Made by a program: the position numbers and the translations under genes. From Pseudoalteromonas sp. SMS1 (GTDB lineage: Bacteria; Pseudomonadota; Gammaproteobacteria; Enterobacterales; Alteromonadaceae), in the NCBI RefSeq assembly GCF_021530565.1, contig NZ_JAKGBI010000002.1:248001-312000 (forward strand): a stretch of 64,000 bases of DNA. The letters are read 5' to 3'. The first letter of the stretch is position 1. Each line of letters starts with the position of its first letter. This document shows positions 1 through 7,780 of the stretch, piece by piece. A model generated the notes under the pieces. It saw nothing but the letters and a program-made list of their open reading frames with translations. It was not told the DNA's origin and made no database searches.

Positions 1-1
1 A

Positions 2-946
2 CAAAAAAATTTGCACCGCTTCTTAGAATACGTCAAAGACCTCAAAGCGGCCTTTCCTGAACAAGCCATTCAAGCCATAGTCATTGGCAACTATTGGGTG
101 GATTACCCTGTACTCCCCTATATGACAGAGCAATACCCCGACTATATTCAACGTTTAATTACGTACTATGATCTCCATGATATCGTCACCTTCTCCGCTG
201 GCAATCTGACTGATGACATGCTGGCCACTAGCATTTCAGCTATGGACGTCTTGATTCACCCCACCAATTCATTGGATGAAAACTTCGGCTATATCGCAAT
301 AGAAGCAATGGCAGCCGGAACCCCTGTACTGGGATGCCGCTATGGTGGGCTAAAAGATACGGTTGTAGACAATGAAACAGGTAAATTGATGTCTACATGG
401 GTTACTCATGGTGGTATTCGCTTTAACTATCAATCAGGATTTGATTGGTTAACAGACGTCTTCAATGACCACGAAAGACACTCTCAACTGATTGAAAATT
501 GCAAAGCTCATGCAGCTAAACATTATCGTTATGGGCACTTTGTGACCCGCTTGGAGTCTGGACTAATAAACTGCATCAACGCCTATAATCGCGCCGATTT
601 GGCGCAAGTTGGCCAGTGTGAATCAATTACCAATCACGTACCTTGTCTATTGCCACCGGTAGAGCTTGGTTTCGAAAATTATAGTAGCGTGGCACAGTTT
701 TATGTTTCTCACACACTAGAAGCGCAACACCCGCTCTCGCCAAAGGTCACTGCTGTTGACTACCTTGAACAAGACCACTGGACCATTGTAAATGACCCAT
801 GTTGGCCAGCAGAGAAAATACTCTCTGTTGAGCAAAAGCATATCCTCAATGAACTCTCATCACCTATCGAGCTTGCGCGTTTTGATCCCTCAACACAAGC
901 GCATATTTGGCAGCTTTTGGCTGATGGTTTTGTCGTGTTCGCCTAG
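2..946 (+). CDS. Glycosyltransferase family 4, 5'-truncated by the window edge, with extra C-terminal domain
   Basis: The frame is open to the left edge (CAA AAA AAT precede the TTG at 11), so this is the C-terminal part of a longer protein. The visible N-terminal two thirds is a GT-B glycosyltransferase C-terminal domain. It has the family-4 EX7E signature (ENFGYIAIE followed by AMAAGTPVLG, residues about 92-110), which binds the nucleotide-sugar donor. The last ~100 residues are not typical of GT4 and end in a small helical region (ILNELSSPIELARF ... IWQLLADGFVVF) that resembles a PqqD-like winged helix, so it might contact the leader peptides encoded downstream; this is a guess from pattern only. 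It lies 11 bp upstream of a second glycosyltransferase gene on the same strand. GT4 assignment is firm; donor and acceptor are unknown. Confidence 0.82.
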   Translation, partial: QKNLHRFLEYVKDLKAAFPEQAIQAIVIGNYWVDYPVLPYMTEQYPDYIQRLITYYDLHDIVTFSAGNLTDDMLATSISAMDVLIHPTNSLDENFGYIAIEAMAAGTPVLGCRYGGLKDTVVDNETGKLMSTWVTHGGIRFNYQSGFDWLTDVFNDHERHSQLIENCKAHAAKHYRYGHFVTRLESGLINCINAYNRADLAQVGQCESITNHVPCLLPPVELGFENYSSVAQFYVSHTLEAQHPLSPKVTAVDYLEQDHWTIVNDPCWPAEKILSVEQKHILNELSSPIELARFDPSTQAHIWQLLADGFVVFA

Positions 947-957
947 AGATTAAACCC

Positions 958-1782
958 ATGATAAGTATTATTATCCCTTGGAAAAACCGCCCAGAATTGG
1001 GCCAGACGCTGATCGACAATTTACCTGCGTTTGCACACATGCCTGAACTTGAGTTACTGGTTGTTAATATGGGGGGCGATCAGCAGCAATTGTTAACCTT
1101 ACTAGATACTGAGCATTGCCAGCACTTAACAATAAAAGTCGTCCATATATTAACAACATTTTTCAATAAATCCTTCGCCTTAAACTGGGGGATACACCAT
1201 GCAGCACACGATACTATTTTCGTACTAGATGCAGATGTCGTTTTATCTCATACAGCTTTGAATGAGCTTTATCATCAAGTATCTGATACACATTTTGCCA
1301 ACCTCGAATCTGTTGCCGAGTCACTCCCTCAAAACAGCAGCAACTTTTACCAACAATGCCAAACCCGTACAGTATTGACCTTACCGATTGGCACACAGCA
1401 ACCTATCGAGGTGCTCGTCAATCAATCATCTCTCAGCAACGACCTTCGAGCTGCGCCAGGATTACTCATGGCTAAAAAGCAACATTTACTTGCCATAGAA
1501 GGGTTCGATTCGAAAATGACCTACTGGGGATGGGAAGATTTGGACTTAGTTGTCCGCCTCAAAGCTAAGCTGAACCTAACCCAAACACTCACTGGAAACG
1601 CAACACACCTTACTCATGACGATAGCACGCGCAATTTGGGCAACCTAAACCGGACCCAAAGCGATCATAAGAATTTTACTTATTGTCTAGAGAAATATGC
1701 CAGTGCTCAGTTTCTTGGCAGTTTGTATAAGGATACCTGTAACCAATTTGAACAGTACGTCTCTGTTCATCAACACCGCTAG
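958..1782 (+). CDS. Glycosyltransferase family 2 (galactosyltransferase-like)
   Basis: The 274-residue GT-A fold protein starts with MISIIIPWKNRPELG. It has a metal-binding DAD (FVLDADVV, residues about 89-96) and the C-terminal acceptor/catalytic signature GWEDLDLVVRLK (residues about 191-202) found in the galactosyltransferase C-terminal family. It likely transfers a sugar from a nucleotide donor. It is immediately followed by three RiPP-like precursor genes. Family-2 transferases glycosylate cysteine or serine in glycocins such as sublancin, so modification of the Cys-rich core peptides is an attractive but unproven role. Surface polysaccharide synthesis is the alternative. Confidence 0.85.
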   Translation: MISIIIPWKNRPELGQTLIDNLPAFAHMPELELLVVNMGGDQQQLLTLLDTEHCQHLTIKVVHILTTFFNKSFALNWGIHHAAHDTIFVLDADVVLSHTALNELYHQVSDTHFANLESVAESLPQNSSNFYQQCQTRTVLTLPIGTQQPIEVLVNQSSLSNDLRAAPGLLMAKKQHLLAIEGFDSKMTYWGWEDLDLVVRLKAKLNLTQTLTGNATHLTHDDSTRNLGNLNRTQSDHKNFTYCLEKYASAQFLGSLYKDTCNQFEQYVSVHQHR

Positions 1783-1815
1783 CTACGCTAGCAAATTATA
1801 AATTAAGGAAAAATA

Positions 1816-1980
1816 ATGAAAAATATAGAAGAAATGACGCCTTTATCACTCGAAGAAATGGAAACAATTGTAGGCGGTGGCGCAAACAAATTCGAGAAAA
1901 ACGACCTAACAAATGAGCCAATTTTAATTCGCGGTTGTTGCAACCAGGGCTGTTGTGACGAACCGCCTCAAATATTTTAA
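1816..1980 (+). CDS. RiPP-like precursor peptide 1 (54 aa, double-glycine leader, CC-CC core)
   Basis: Small ORF preceded by AAGGAAAAATA. The peptide has an acidic leader with the motif PLSLEEMETIVGG (residues 9-21), typical of double-glycine leaders cut by C39 peptidase transporters. A core of about 33 residues follows, containing NEPILIRGCCNQGCCDEP (residues 33-50) and ending PQIF. It is one of three tandem paralogues at 1816-2349 that keep the leader motif and the RGCCxQGCC core while the stretch between them varies. Such conservation across tandem copies is strong evidence of coding. No known RiPP class is recognised; the paired CysCys motifs suggest disulfides, thioethers or S-glycosylation. 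Confidence 0.85.
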   Translation: MKNIEEMTPLSLEEMETIVGGGANKFEKNDLTNEPILIRGCCNQGCCDEPPQIF

Positions 1981-2004
1981 ATTTATTTTCACCAAGGACT
2001 TGGC

Positions 2005-2169
2005 ATGAAAAGTAACGACCAAATGAAACCATTAACCCTTGAGGAAATCAATGCAATTGCTGGCGGTGATACAACCACAGTGAATCAACAAGGCCTTGCT
2101 AAAGAGCCTGTTTTGATCCGGGGTTGTTGTACCCAAGGCTGCTGTAATGAGCCTCCTCAACCATTCTAA
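2005..2169 (+). CDS. RiPP-like precursor peptide 2 (54 aa)
   Basis: Second tandem precursor, 24 bp after the first, with ribosome site AAGGACTTGGC. Leader motif PLTLEEINAIAGG (residues 9-21) and core KEPVLIRGCCTQGCCNEP (residues 33-50) ending PQPF. The spacing from GG to the first Cys pair equals that of copy 1. Relative to copy 1, most changes are in the linker after GG (DTTTVNQQG), as expected if leader and Cys-rich end are under selection. Product identity is unknown; the natural-product precursor role is inferred from leader, size, copy number and neighbours. Confidence 0.85.
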   Translation: MKSNDQMKPLTLEEINAIAGGDTTTVNQQGLAKEPVLIRGCCTQGCCNEPPQPF

Positions 2170-2187
2170 CCTAAAAAGGAAAATAAC

Positions 2188-2349
2188 ATGAAAGACAATC
2201 AAGAAATGAAGCCTCTGACACTTGAAGACCTAGATGCCATCACAGGTGGCGTAGCGACAAAAGTGACTCAAAAAGATTTAGCAAATGAGCCAGTATTGAT
2301 CCGCGGTTGTTGTACTCAAGGTTGTTGCAACCAAGAGCTTCAAAAGTAA
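2188..2349 (+). CDS. RiPP-like precursor peptide 3 (53 aa)
   Basis: Third tandem precursor, 18 bp after the second, with ribosome site AAAAAGGAAAATAAC. Leader motif PLTLEDLDAITGG (residues 9-21) and core NEPVLIRGCCTQGCCNQ (residues 33-49). It ends ELQK instead of the EPPQxF of copies 1 and 2, so the C-terminal tail is the main difference. If the tail were a processing or modification site, this copy would give a distinct product. A hairpin lies directly behind it. Confidence 0.85.
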   Translation: MKDNQEMKPLTLEDLDAITGGVATKVTQKDLANEPVLIRGCCTQGCCNQELQK

Positions 2350-2361
2350 AACTCACCCTCT

Positions 2362-2383
2362 GGAGGTGCCTAGCACCTCCTTC
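2362..2383 (+). terminator. Hairpin after the precursor genes, probable attenuator
   Basis: Perfect 8-bp stem GGAGGTGC / GCACCTCC with a CTA loop, followed by TTCT. It sits 12 bp after the third precursor stop and 33 bp before the next gene. The short T tract suggests partial termination or mRNA 3' end protection, which would favour peptide over enzyme expression, as is common in RiPP operons. Confidence 0.6.
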
Positions 2384-2412
2384 TAATAACAATAATATCG
2401 GGGCACATTATC

Positions 2413-4032
2413 ATGTCACAGATCACTCCTTGGTCACCTCTTCAGCTTAGCGATGAGTGCTGGGAAATTATTCGTCAGACTAAAAACAGCATCGAACCTA
2501 CTCAAACACTTGATGCTGCACTTGCCAATCAGGTGATGGCTATCTCAGATCAGCTCATCGCAGAAAACCTAGACAGTATCGTCGAGCGAGATGGATTGCC
2601 GCATCTTTGTCATGTTATTAACGGTTGGGGAAATCTCACTTACCAAGGTACCCCTTTAACCGATTTAATCTCCGGTTTTGTCCACTTTAAAAAAGACAAA
2701 CAGCCTTACATTTATCAGTGTGACCCAGAAGGCGACTTTCACCCTTGGCAAACTTTCGCGTATTCTGCCATGGCAGGCGTTCCCGCCACGATTAATATTG
2801 CGAAAACAGGCATCACCTTTGCTGACCTATTAAATGGATCAACACAGATCATGACCAACAAAGGGGTTGAACTCGGGCATATGCTATTTGCGCTCGCAAA
2901 TTACTATCCACATATTAGCGCTCGCAATTTTACTTTTTATGATCCCAATGGGGCGCCTCAAGTATTTGATATCGAACAGCTCATGGTGCAAGCTGTACAT
3001 GCCCACTATGTGGGTGACTATACCGTGTGTCGAAAATTTCACCTCACAGAGGGAGTATTGGCGATGGTCGCCAAGGTACCCGGACTAGAAAAGTTTAAAC
3101 CATATGCGAACTTGTTTTTAACCAGTCAATTGGAAATTCTGTACGTTCTTCTAAGTGTATTAAGGCTAACAGTCAAACTCATAGAAAACCCTGCGGATAC
3201 ACAGAGTAAGCAACAGCTCGACCAGCTGCGCAATGACATGGTGATGTCTGATCTCATTGAAAATCAAGTCTATTATGCTGGACACGTGATAGAAGTCATG
3301 GGCTTTGCAATACTGGATGGCTATCAAGTGGACGACAAAGACGTCAATTGCGCCATTGAAATCGTGAATACCTTAAATAAAATACTGAACAATTCACTTC
3401 ATCAAGTGGATTTCCAAGAAGCATTTTTAGGCCTTGGACACTATCGCCGCTCACAAACGCTACTCAGCCAGCTAATGGCGAAGACCGAGCCAGATTTAAC
3501 GGCATATACTGCCAACTTAGACAATCTACACACCCATTCGACCCCTATAGATAGCGCCTGGGACGTCATCGCTCAAGGTCTCTTCTCGGTACACAAAGTA
3601 CAAAAAGAACGACCGGAAAAATTCTTAGACATCATCGCAAAATATAACAGGGATGCAGACCAAAACTGGCAAACACGGGGTTCTTTTATGCACTTTAGAC
3701 GTATCGCCCCCCGTCACTGGCCAAGAGCATGTCATTATGAGTTTCTCACGCTGCCAGATGCCATAGGGGTAGAAATACATTTGGAGCGAGATGAACTTGC
3801 GTTTATCAAGCCGTATTTAATAAACTCTGTTGCATCCCTTCGCACAGTAATAAAAGGCTATCAGGCCCTAGACTGGGACGAAAAATGGAATAAAAGTCGC
3901 GGTCGTTTGTTTGTTAGTTTTTCTGACCAAACGCATTCTGATGTCGTGGTTAATGCAATGCGAAAACTCATCGAGCTCACCTATCAAGACATCGAATTGT
4001 TACTGGCAGAACATAGTATGGTAGCGGCCTAA
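2413..4032 (+). CDS. Unrecognised 539-aa protein in the RiPP-like cluster, candidate maturation enzyme
   Basis: I do not recognise a family. The protein looks cytosolic (no signal peptide or membrane segment) and mostly alpha-helical. Several histidines sit in helix-like segments: DFHPWQTFAYSAMAG (about 116-130), GVELGHMLFAL (about 152-162), HAHYVGDYTVCRKFH (about 197-211), YYAGHVIEVMGF (about 287-298) and GLGHYRRS (about 347-354). These could bind metal or line a helical barrel. The C-terminal ~90 residues (after RIAPRHWPRACHYEF) look like a separate small alpha/beta domain. It lies between the precursors and the sugar genes, so a role in peptide modification is plausible. It does not show radical-SAM CX3CX2C, YcaO, LanM or DUF692 signatures. 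The gene is preceded only by a weak GGGG element. Confidence 0.75.
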   Translation: MSQITPWSPLQLSDECWEIIRQTKNSIEPTQTLDAALANQVMAISDQLIAENLDSIVERDGLPHLCHVINGWGNLTYQGTPLTDLISGFVHFKKDKQPYIYQCDPEGDFHPWQTFAYSAMAGVPATINIAKTGITFADLLNGSTQIMTNKGVELGHMLFALANYYPHISARNFTFYDPNGAPQVFDIEQLMVQAVHAHYVGDYTVCRKFHLTEGVLAMVAKVPGLEKFKPYANLFLTSQLEILYVLLSVLRLTVKLIENPADTQSKQQLDQLRNDMVMSDLIENQVYYAGHVIEVMGFAILDGYQVDDKDVNCAIEIVNTLNKILNNSLHQVDFQEAFLGLGHYRRSQTLLSQLMAKTEPDLTAYTANLDNLHTHSTPIDSAWDVIAQGLFSVHKVQKERPEKFLDIIAKYNRDADQNWQTRGSFMHFRRIAPRHWPRACHYEFLTLPDAIGVEIHLERDELAFIKPYLINSVASLRTVIKGYQALDWDEKWNKSRGRLFVSFSDQTHSDVVVNAMRKLIELTYQDIELLLAEHSMVAA

Positions 4033-4045
4033 TCACGGAGTACTT

Positions 4046-5365
4046 ATGGCAATCAACATTCAAGACCACAAAGTCAAAGCTGTTTTTGACGATGCACATC
4101 GCAACAGTAGACCTGTTTTTATGATAGTCATTGCAACTAAGCCTTGTTACGTAAAACTGGCCTCTCTAGTACGCGCTTGTGAAGAACAAAATATCAGCAC
4201 CTTGATCATTGAAAGTGGCCAACATTATGATGCCGTGCTGACAGAAGCAGGTACTTTATTCGATATCACAGATAAGATTGCCATCAACTTAAATGTCACA
4301 GGTAATATGCTCAAGAAGGCTGCCAGTATGGCACTGGCAGTCGAGCAACTGACCCACTACTTTGCCGAGCTAGCTCCTAACACCTGCGTGGTCCCCGTAG
4401 TTTCTGGTGATACGCTCACCTCTAATTTACTGCCCCAATATTGGTATCTAGCAACCGGGGTTCGAGCCGTGCATGTAGAAGCGGGCCTGCGCAGTATGGG
4501 CCCAGCATCATGGCAATCCCTGCGAGGGGAAAACCTATTGTTACAGCGTCAGAGTGACTGGGTACGGTATCGTGATATGCCATTTCCTGAAGGTATAGAT
4601 ACTGTATTAACGTCTTGTGTCTCCGATTTACTGCTTGCTCCCATTGAGCGCAACCAGCGCATCTTACTTAAAGAAGGCTATAGCCCGGAAAATATCGACA
4701 TTGTTGGTTCACTCAGTGCCGACGCCGTCGTACTGCAAAGTAAACAACAACCGCAAAAAACGATTTATCAATGCTTCCCTGAGTTGGCGCACGGAACATG
4801 GATACGGGTCGACATTCATCGCCGTGAAAACCTCACTAAACCAATTTTAACGGCGCTATTAAAAGCGTTGATAAAGCTTGTGTCTGAGCATATTCAAATT
4901 GTCTTCGTTAAATACAATGCATTTACCCGTGCAATTGATAAATACCAATTAGACGCGCTCTTAGAAAAAGCCAGCGAGGCGGGTGTGGTTTTCCAACCTT
5001 TATGGCCGAGTTATCAGCATGTTTTGGAATTTGTCACTGGCAAACACTGTCGTTTTGTATACAGCGATAGCGGTGGCCTACAAGAGGAATTACATACGCT
5101 CAATGTGCCCATGCTCACGTGTCGCGCAAATACCGATAGACCAGAAACCGTGTTAGATAGCCAATCGAACCTATTACTCCCCCCCTTAGACGATGCATTT
5201 ATCTATGCCGGCTTACGGCTCGCCATTGACGAACCGCAAAAAGTGTGGCCAACTAGCGCCGCTCAAAAACTCTATGGCGACGATGTGGGACAAACCATCG
5301 CCGCTAGTCTGGCTCGATATCAAAACAAGGTTAAACGCCATATTGACACCCTCGAAGGCTATTAA
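4046..5365 (+). CDS. UDP-N-acetylglucosamine 2-epimerase-like protein (WecB family)
   Basis: The 439-residue GT-B-like fold has all the landmarks of non-hydrolysing or hydrolysing UDP-HexNAc 2-epimerases: GQHYD near the N-terminus, SGDTLTSN (equivalent of WecB Asp95), HVEAGLRS followed by RGEN (equivalents of Glu117 and Glu131), DIHRREN (equivalent of His213) and YSDSGGLQEE in the nucleotide-binding part. The catalytic acids and histidine are retained, so activity is likely, but the sequence is diverged and the true substrate is uncertain. It starts 13 bp after the 539-residue protein with a GGAG ribosome site and ends 2 bp before the kinase gene, so it is part of one operon. Confidence 0.85.
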   Translation: MAINIQDHKVKAVFDDAHRNSRPVFMIVIATKPCYVKLASLVRACEEQNISTLIIESGQHYDAVLTEAGTLFDITDKIAINLNVTGNMLKKAASMALAVEQLTHYFAELAPNTCVVPVVSGDTLTSNLLPQYWYLATGVRAVHVEAGLRSMGPASWQSLRGENLLLQRQSDWVRYRDMPFPEGIDTVLTSCVSDLLLAPIERNQRILLKEGYSPENIDIVGSLSADAVVLQSKQQPQKTIYQCFPELAHGTWIRVDIHRRENLTKPILTALLKALIKLVSEHIQIVFVKYNAFTRAIDKYQLDALLEKASEAGVVFQPLWPSYQHVLEFVTGKHCRFVYSDSGGLQEELHTLNVPMLTCRANTDRPETVLDSQSNLLLPPLDDAFIYAGLRLAIDEPQKVWPTSAAQKLYGDDVGQTIAASLARYQNKVKRHIDTLEGY

Positions 5366-5367
5366 AC

Positions 5368-6450
5368 ATGACTGAAAAAGACATGGTCCAGTGTCGTGCG
5401 CCATTACGCATTGGCCTCGCAGGCGGAGGGACTGACATTCCACCTTATGTCGATCTCTATGGCAGTGAAGTGCTCAACTGCACAATTAACTTGTATGTCC
5501 ATGGACAAATTGCCCTAGGAGGAGACCAACTATTGATCCGCAGCCGTGATTCTGGAGAGCACTTTAATGCCAGAAATTTAAATCAGCTGAATTTGCAAGG
5601 GTCATTGGCTATTCAACAAGCGGTATATCTTTATTTTGTTGAAAACCATAACCAAGGACAGTTTATCCCATGTGCAATAGAAACTTGGAGTGAAGTCGGC
5701 TTTGGCAGTGGACTTGGCGCCTCCTCCGCACTTACAGTAGCTTTAATTAAAGGGTTTTGTGAACTGCTAGGGGTCCCGAACCACCCTCAGATGTTGGCAC
5801 GCACAGCCTATGACATTGAACGCTCTAAATTGAAGCTCAAAGGGGGACTGCAAGATCAATACGCAGCAGCATTTGGTGGCGTTAATCATTTTTCTTTTTT
5901 GAGTCAATATGACAACAAAGTCACCTCACTCACGCTGCGTCAACCAACTTCCCGTGCACTTGAGTCCCAAATAGTCTTAATTGACAGTCAGGTTTTACGT
6001 AGCCCGGGCGAAGCCATTGAAGCCCAATCATTACAGATAACACAATGCAACACACTTAGGCTAAACTATTTGCACAATATCAGAACATCGGTTATCCCTA
6101 TGGCACAAGCACTATTGAGTGATAATCTCGAGCAGTTTTGGTCTTTGTTTAATGAGGCCAGTAAGCAAAAGCACCAACTTGGTGAAGCTGTGCTACCCAG
6201 TAGCATTGCGCATTTGTTCGAGTATGTTATGGCACAAGGAGCTTTAGCTGGCAAAGTCTGCGGCGCTGGGGGTGGCGGGTTTATGCTATTTGCTTTGCCA
6301 AACAAAATGGCAGGTCAGATAAAAGAGAACATACGACAAACTTTTAATACGGACATTGTAGAGGTGGAAATCGTCCAACAAGGTGCTCAGGCAAGAACTG
6401 TACAACATAATACGCCCACCCTATCACTGGAACCCTGTGTATGGACGTAA
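5368..6450 (+). CDS. GHMP-family sugar kinase, D-glycero-D-manno-heptose 7-phosphate kinase-like
   Basis: The 360-residue protein begins with CRAPLRIGLAGGGTDIPPYVDLYG, the N-terminal signature of HddA-type heptose kinases. It has the GHMP ATP loop GFGSGLGASSALTVAL (residues about 111-126) and the C-terminal GAGGGGFMLF motif. Known relatives phosphorylate C1 of a heptose 7-phosphate or related sugar on the way to GDP- or ADP-activated sugars. The next gene, overlapping by 10 bp, is the matching nucleotidyltransferase, which supports a kinase-nucleotidyltransferase activation pair. The isomerase and phosphatase of the full heptose route are not in the window. The exact sugar is inferred. Confidence 0.88.
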   Translation: MTEKDMVQCRAPLRIGLAGGGTDIPPYVDLYGSEVLNCTINLYVHGQIALGGDQLLIRSRDSGEHFNARNLNQLNLQGSLAIQQAVYLYFVENHNQGQFIPCAIETWSEVGFGSGLGASSALTVALIKGFCELLGVPNHPQMLARTAYDIERSKLKLKGGLQDQYAAAFGGVNHFSFLSQYDNKVTSLTLRQPTSRALESQIVLIDSQVLRSPGEAIEAQSLQITQCNTLRLNYLHNIRTSVIPMAQALLSDNLEQFWSLFNEASKQKHQLGEAVLPSSIAHLFEYVMAQGALAGKVCGAGGGGFMLFALPNKMAGQIKENIRQTFNTDIVEVEIVQQGAQARTVQHNTPTLSLEPCVWT

Positions 6451-7139
6451 TTGTATTAGTTGGTGGAAAAGGCACGCGATTAAGCTCCGTTGTTAATGAC
6501 CTGCCCAAACCCCTTGCCCCAATTGGCAATCGCCCCTTTTTTGACCTTGTTTTACACACGCTAAAAAGAGCATTTGGCAATGACCTCCACTTAATTTTGG
6601 CTACAGGGCATATGCATCACCACTTTGAACACTATGCACGCATCAATCATGCCCATGCAAAGTTCTCTTTGAGCCAAGAAATGCAGCCGCTTGGCACCGG
6701 TGGTGCCATTCGTCATGCCTTGCAATTTTGCACGCAGGAAAATGTCTTGGTATTAAATGGAGACTGTTATTTTGATATTGACTACCAATACTTCACTCAG
6801 CAAGTCATGAACAAAAGTGACATCAGCCTTGCTGCTGTCCACGTCCCAGATCTGAGCCGTTTTGGCGCTTTAACTATAGACCCAAACACGCACCAAGTAA
6901 CTGAATTTCATGAAAAGGGAAAACAAGGTGCAGGCTATATCAATGCTGGAGTGTACCTAATCAACAAAGCTAAATTCATGACAAGTACCCCCCGTATTGC
7001 CTTCTCTTTTGAACAGTATTTATCTGAATTTGCTACTAATCACACGTTATATAGTGAAAGCTATGATGCCGAATTTATCGATATTGGTACGCCTGAAGAC
7101 TATCAAAAAGCGCAACTGAGACTCAAACATATCCTTTAA
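6441..7139 (+). CDS. Sugar-1-phosphate nucleotidyltransferase (HddC/RmlA-like)
   Basis: The 232-residue protein starts with the nucleotidyltransferase signature VGGKGTRL (residues 7-14) followed by KPLAPIGNRPF. It also has GTGGAIRHAL (about 83-92) and the metal-binding LNGDCYFD. It resembles D-glycero-D-manno-heptose 1-phosphate guanylyltransferases, which convert sugar-1-phosphate plus NTP to NDP-sugar. The overlap with the kinase gene suggests translational coupling. It is the last gene of the cluster. The base specificity (GDP, ADP or other) cannot be read from sequence. Confidence 0.88.
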   Translation: MDVIVLVGGKGTRLSSVVNDLPKPLAPIGNRPFFDLVLHTLKRAFGNDLHLILATGHMHHHFEHYARINHAHAKFSLSQEMQPLGTGGAIRHALQFCTQENVLVLNGDCYFDIDYQYFTQQVMNKSDISLAAVHVPDLSRFGALTIDPNTHQVTEFHEKGKQGAGYINAGVYLINKAKFMTSTPRIAFSFEQYLSEFATNHTLYSESYDAEFIDIGTPEDYQKAQLRLKHIL

Positions 7140-7215
7140 AAAAGCGCTCTTTCACATTTTTTGCGCATTGTGTGTACACACTAGAGGGAGTCAATAACAT
7201 GCGTGTGTGGTGATC

Positions 7216-7662
7216 ATGATAGGTGCAATATCCAATAATCAAAACATGTCCTTTGGACGCCCAGAAAATAAGCTGACAAGTGAACAGTCAGATACCGTCA
7301 AAACAACGCTGGCGCAGTTTGACGCTCAAAACCTAAGCGAGGAGGATGCCAAGTCGATAGTGGAAACCTTCAAAGAAGCCGGTATCCAGCCAAGCAAGGC
7401 ACTGGCCGAGCACATGTCTGAACTTGGGTTCGATGCAAAATCGGTGGGGGAGTTAGCAGGAGTAAAGCCCCCCCGTCACCCACTCAAAGGGCAAGCATCA
7501 TCAGCTGTTGATTTAGAGCAGGCCGTTGATTTTCTGTCAAAGTCTCTCAAAGAGCAAGACATTGATAGCTTGAATGAAGAACAAAAACAGGCTTTGTTTA
7601 GCGAGTTAAAAAGTGAGTTTGGCTTGGAGGAAGGCAGTAGCTTCGTCAAAATAAAAGTTTGA
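7216..7662 (+). CDS. Hypothetical small acidic helical protein
   Basis: About 148 residues from the ATG at 7216. I do not recognise a family. The protein is rich in Glu, Ser, Lys and Leu and is predicted helical, with repeated short patterns such as LSEEDAKSIVETFKEAGI and LNEEQKQALFSELKSEFGL that recall EF-hand-like or helix-loop-helix pairs but without clear calcium loops. No signal peptide is present. Upstream, an AGAGGGAG ribosome site is better placed for ATG 7199, which opens a four-codon ORF (M-R-V-W-stop) ending just before the gene. Reinitiation from it is possible. Codon use looks normal for the window. Confidence 0.6.
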   Translation: MIGAISNNQNMSFGRPENKLTSEQSDTVKTTLAQFDAQNLSEEDAKSIVETFKEAGIQPSKALAEHMSELGFDAKSVGELAGVKPPRHPLKGQASSAVDLEQAVDFLSKSLKEQDIDSLNEEQKQALFSELKSEFGLEEGSSFVKIKV

Positions 7663-7689
7663 TCATTAAATCGAGATGTGTCACATTAT

Positions 7690-7720
7690 TGGATATCTAA
7701 TGGGAACCATTAGATATCCA
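7690..7720. repeat. 14-bp perfect inverted repeat between the hypothetical gene and nadM
   Basis: Arms TGGATATCTAATGG and CCATTAGATATCCA around a GAA loop. No T tract follows on the plus strand, so it is either a weak terminator for the upstream gene or an operator for the NAD salvage genes downstream. Confidence 0.6.
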
Positions 7721-7731
7721 TAAGCGCTTGC

Positions 7732-7745
7732 GGGATAGACCTGCT
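7732..7745 (+). promoter_or_regulatory. GGGATAGACCTGCT motif upstream of nadM
   Basis: This 14-mer recurs with one change (GGGATAGACCCGCT) at 8860-8873, just upstream of nadV. Recurrence before both genes of one pathway suggests a shared regulatory or RNA element; the factor is unknown. It lies 35 bp before the nadM start. Confidence 0.35.
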
Positions 7746-7780
7746 TAGCGCTCAATAAAAACAGCAAGGGGTTTGCTGCT

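Noticed and set aside
1796..2032. 78-codon open frame on the minus strand
   Set aside because: Antisense to the precursor genes, no ribosome site or family; the plus-strand peptides explain the region.
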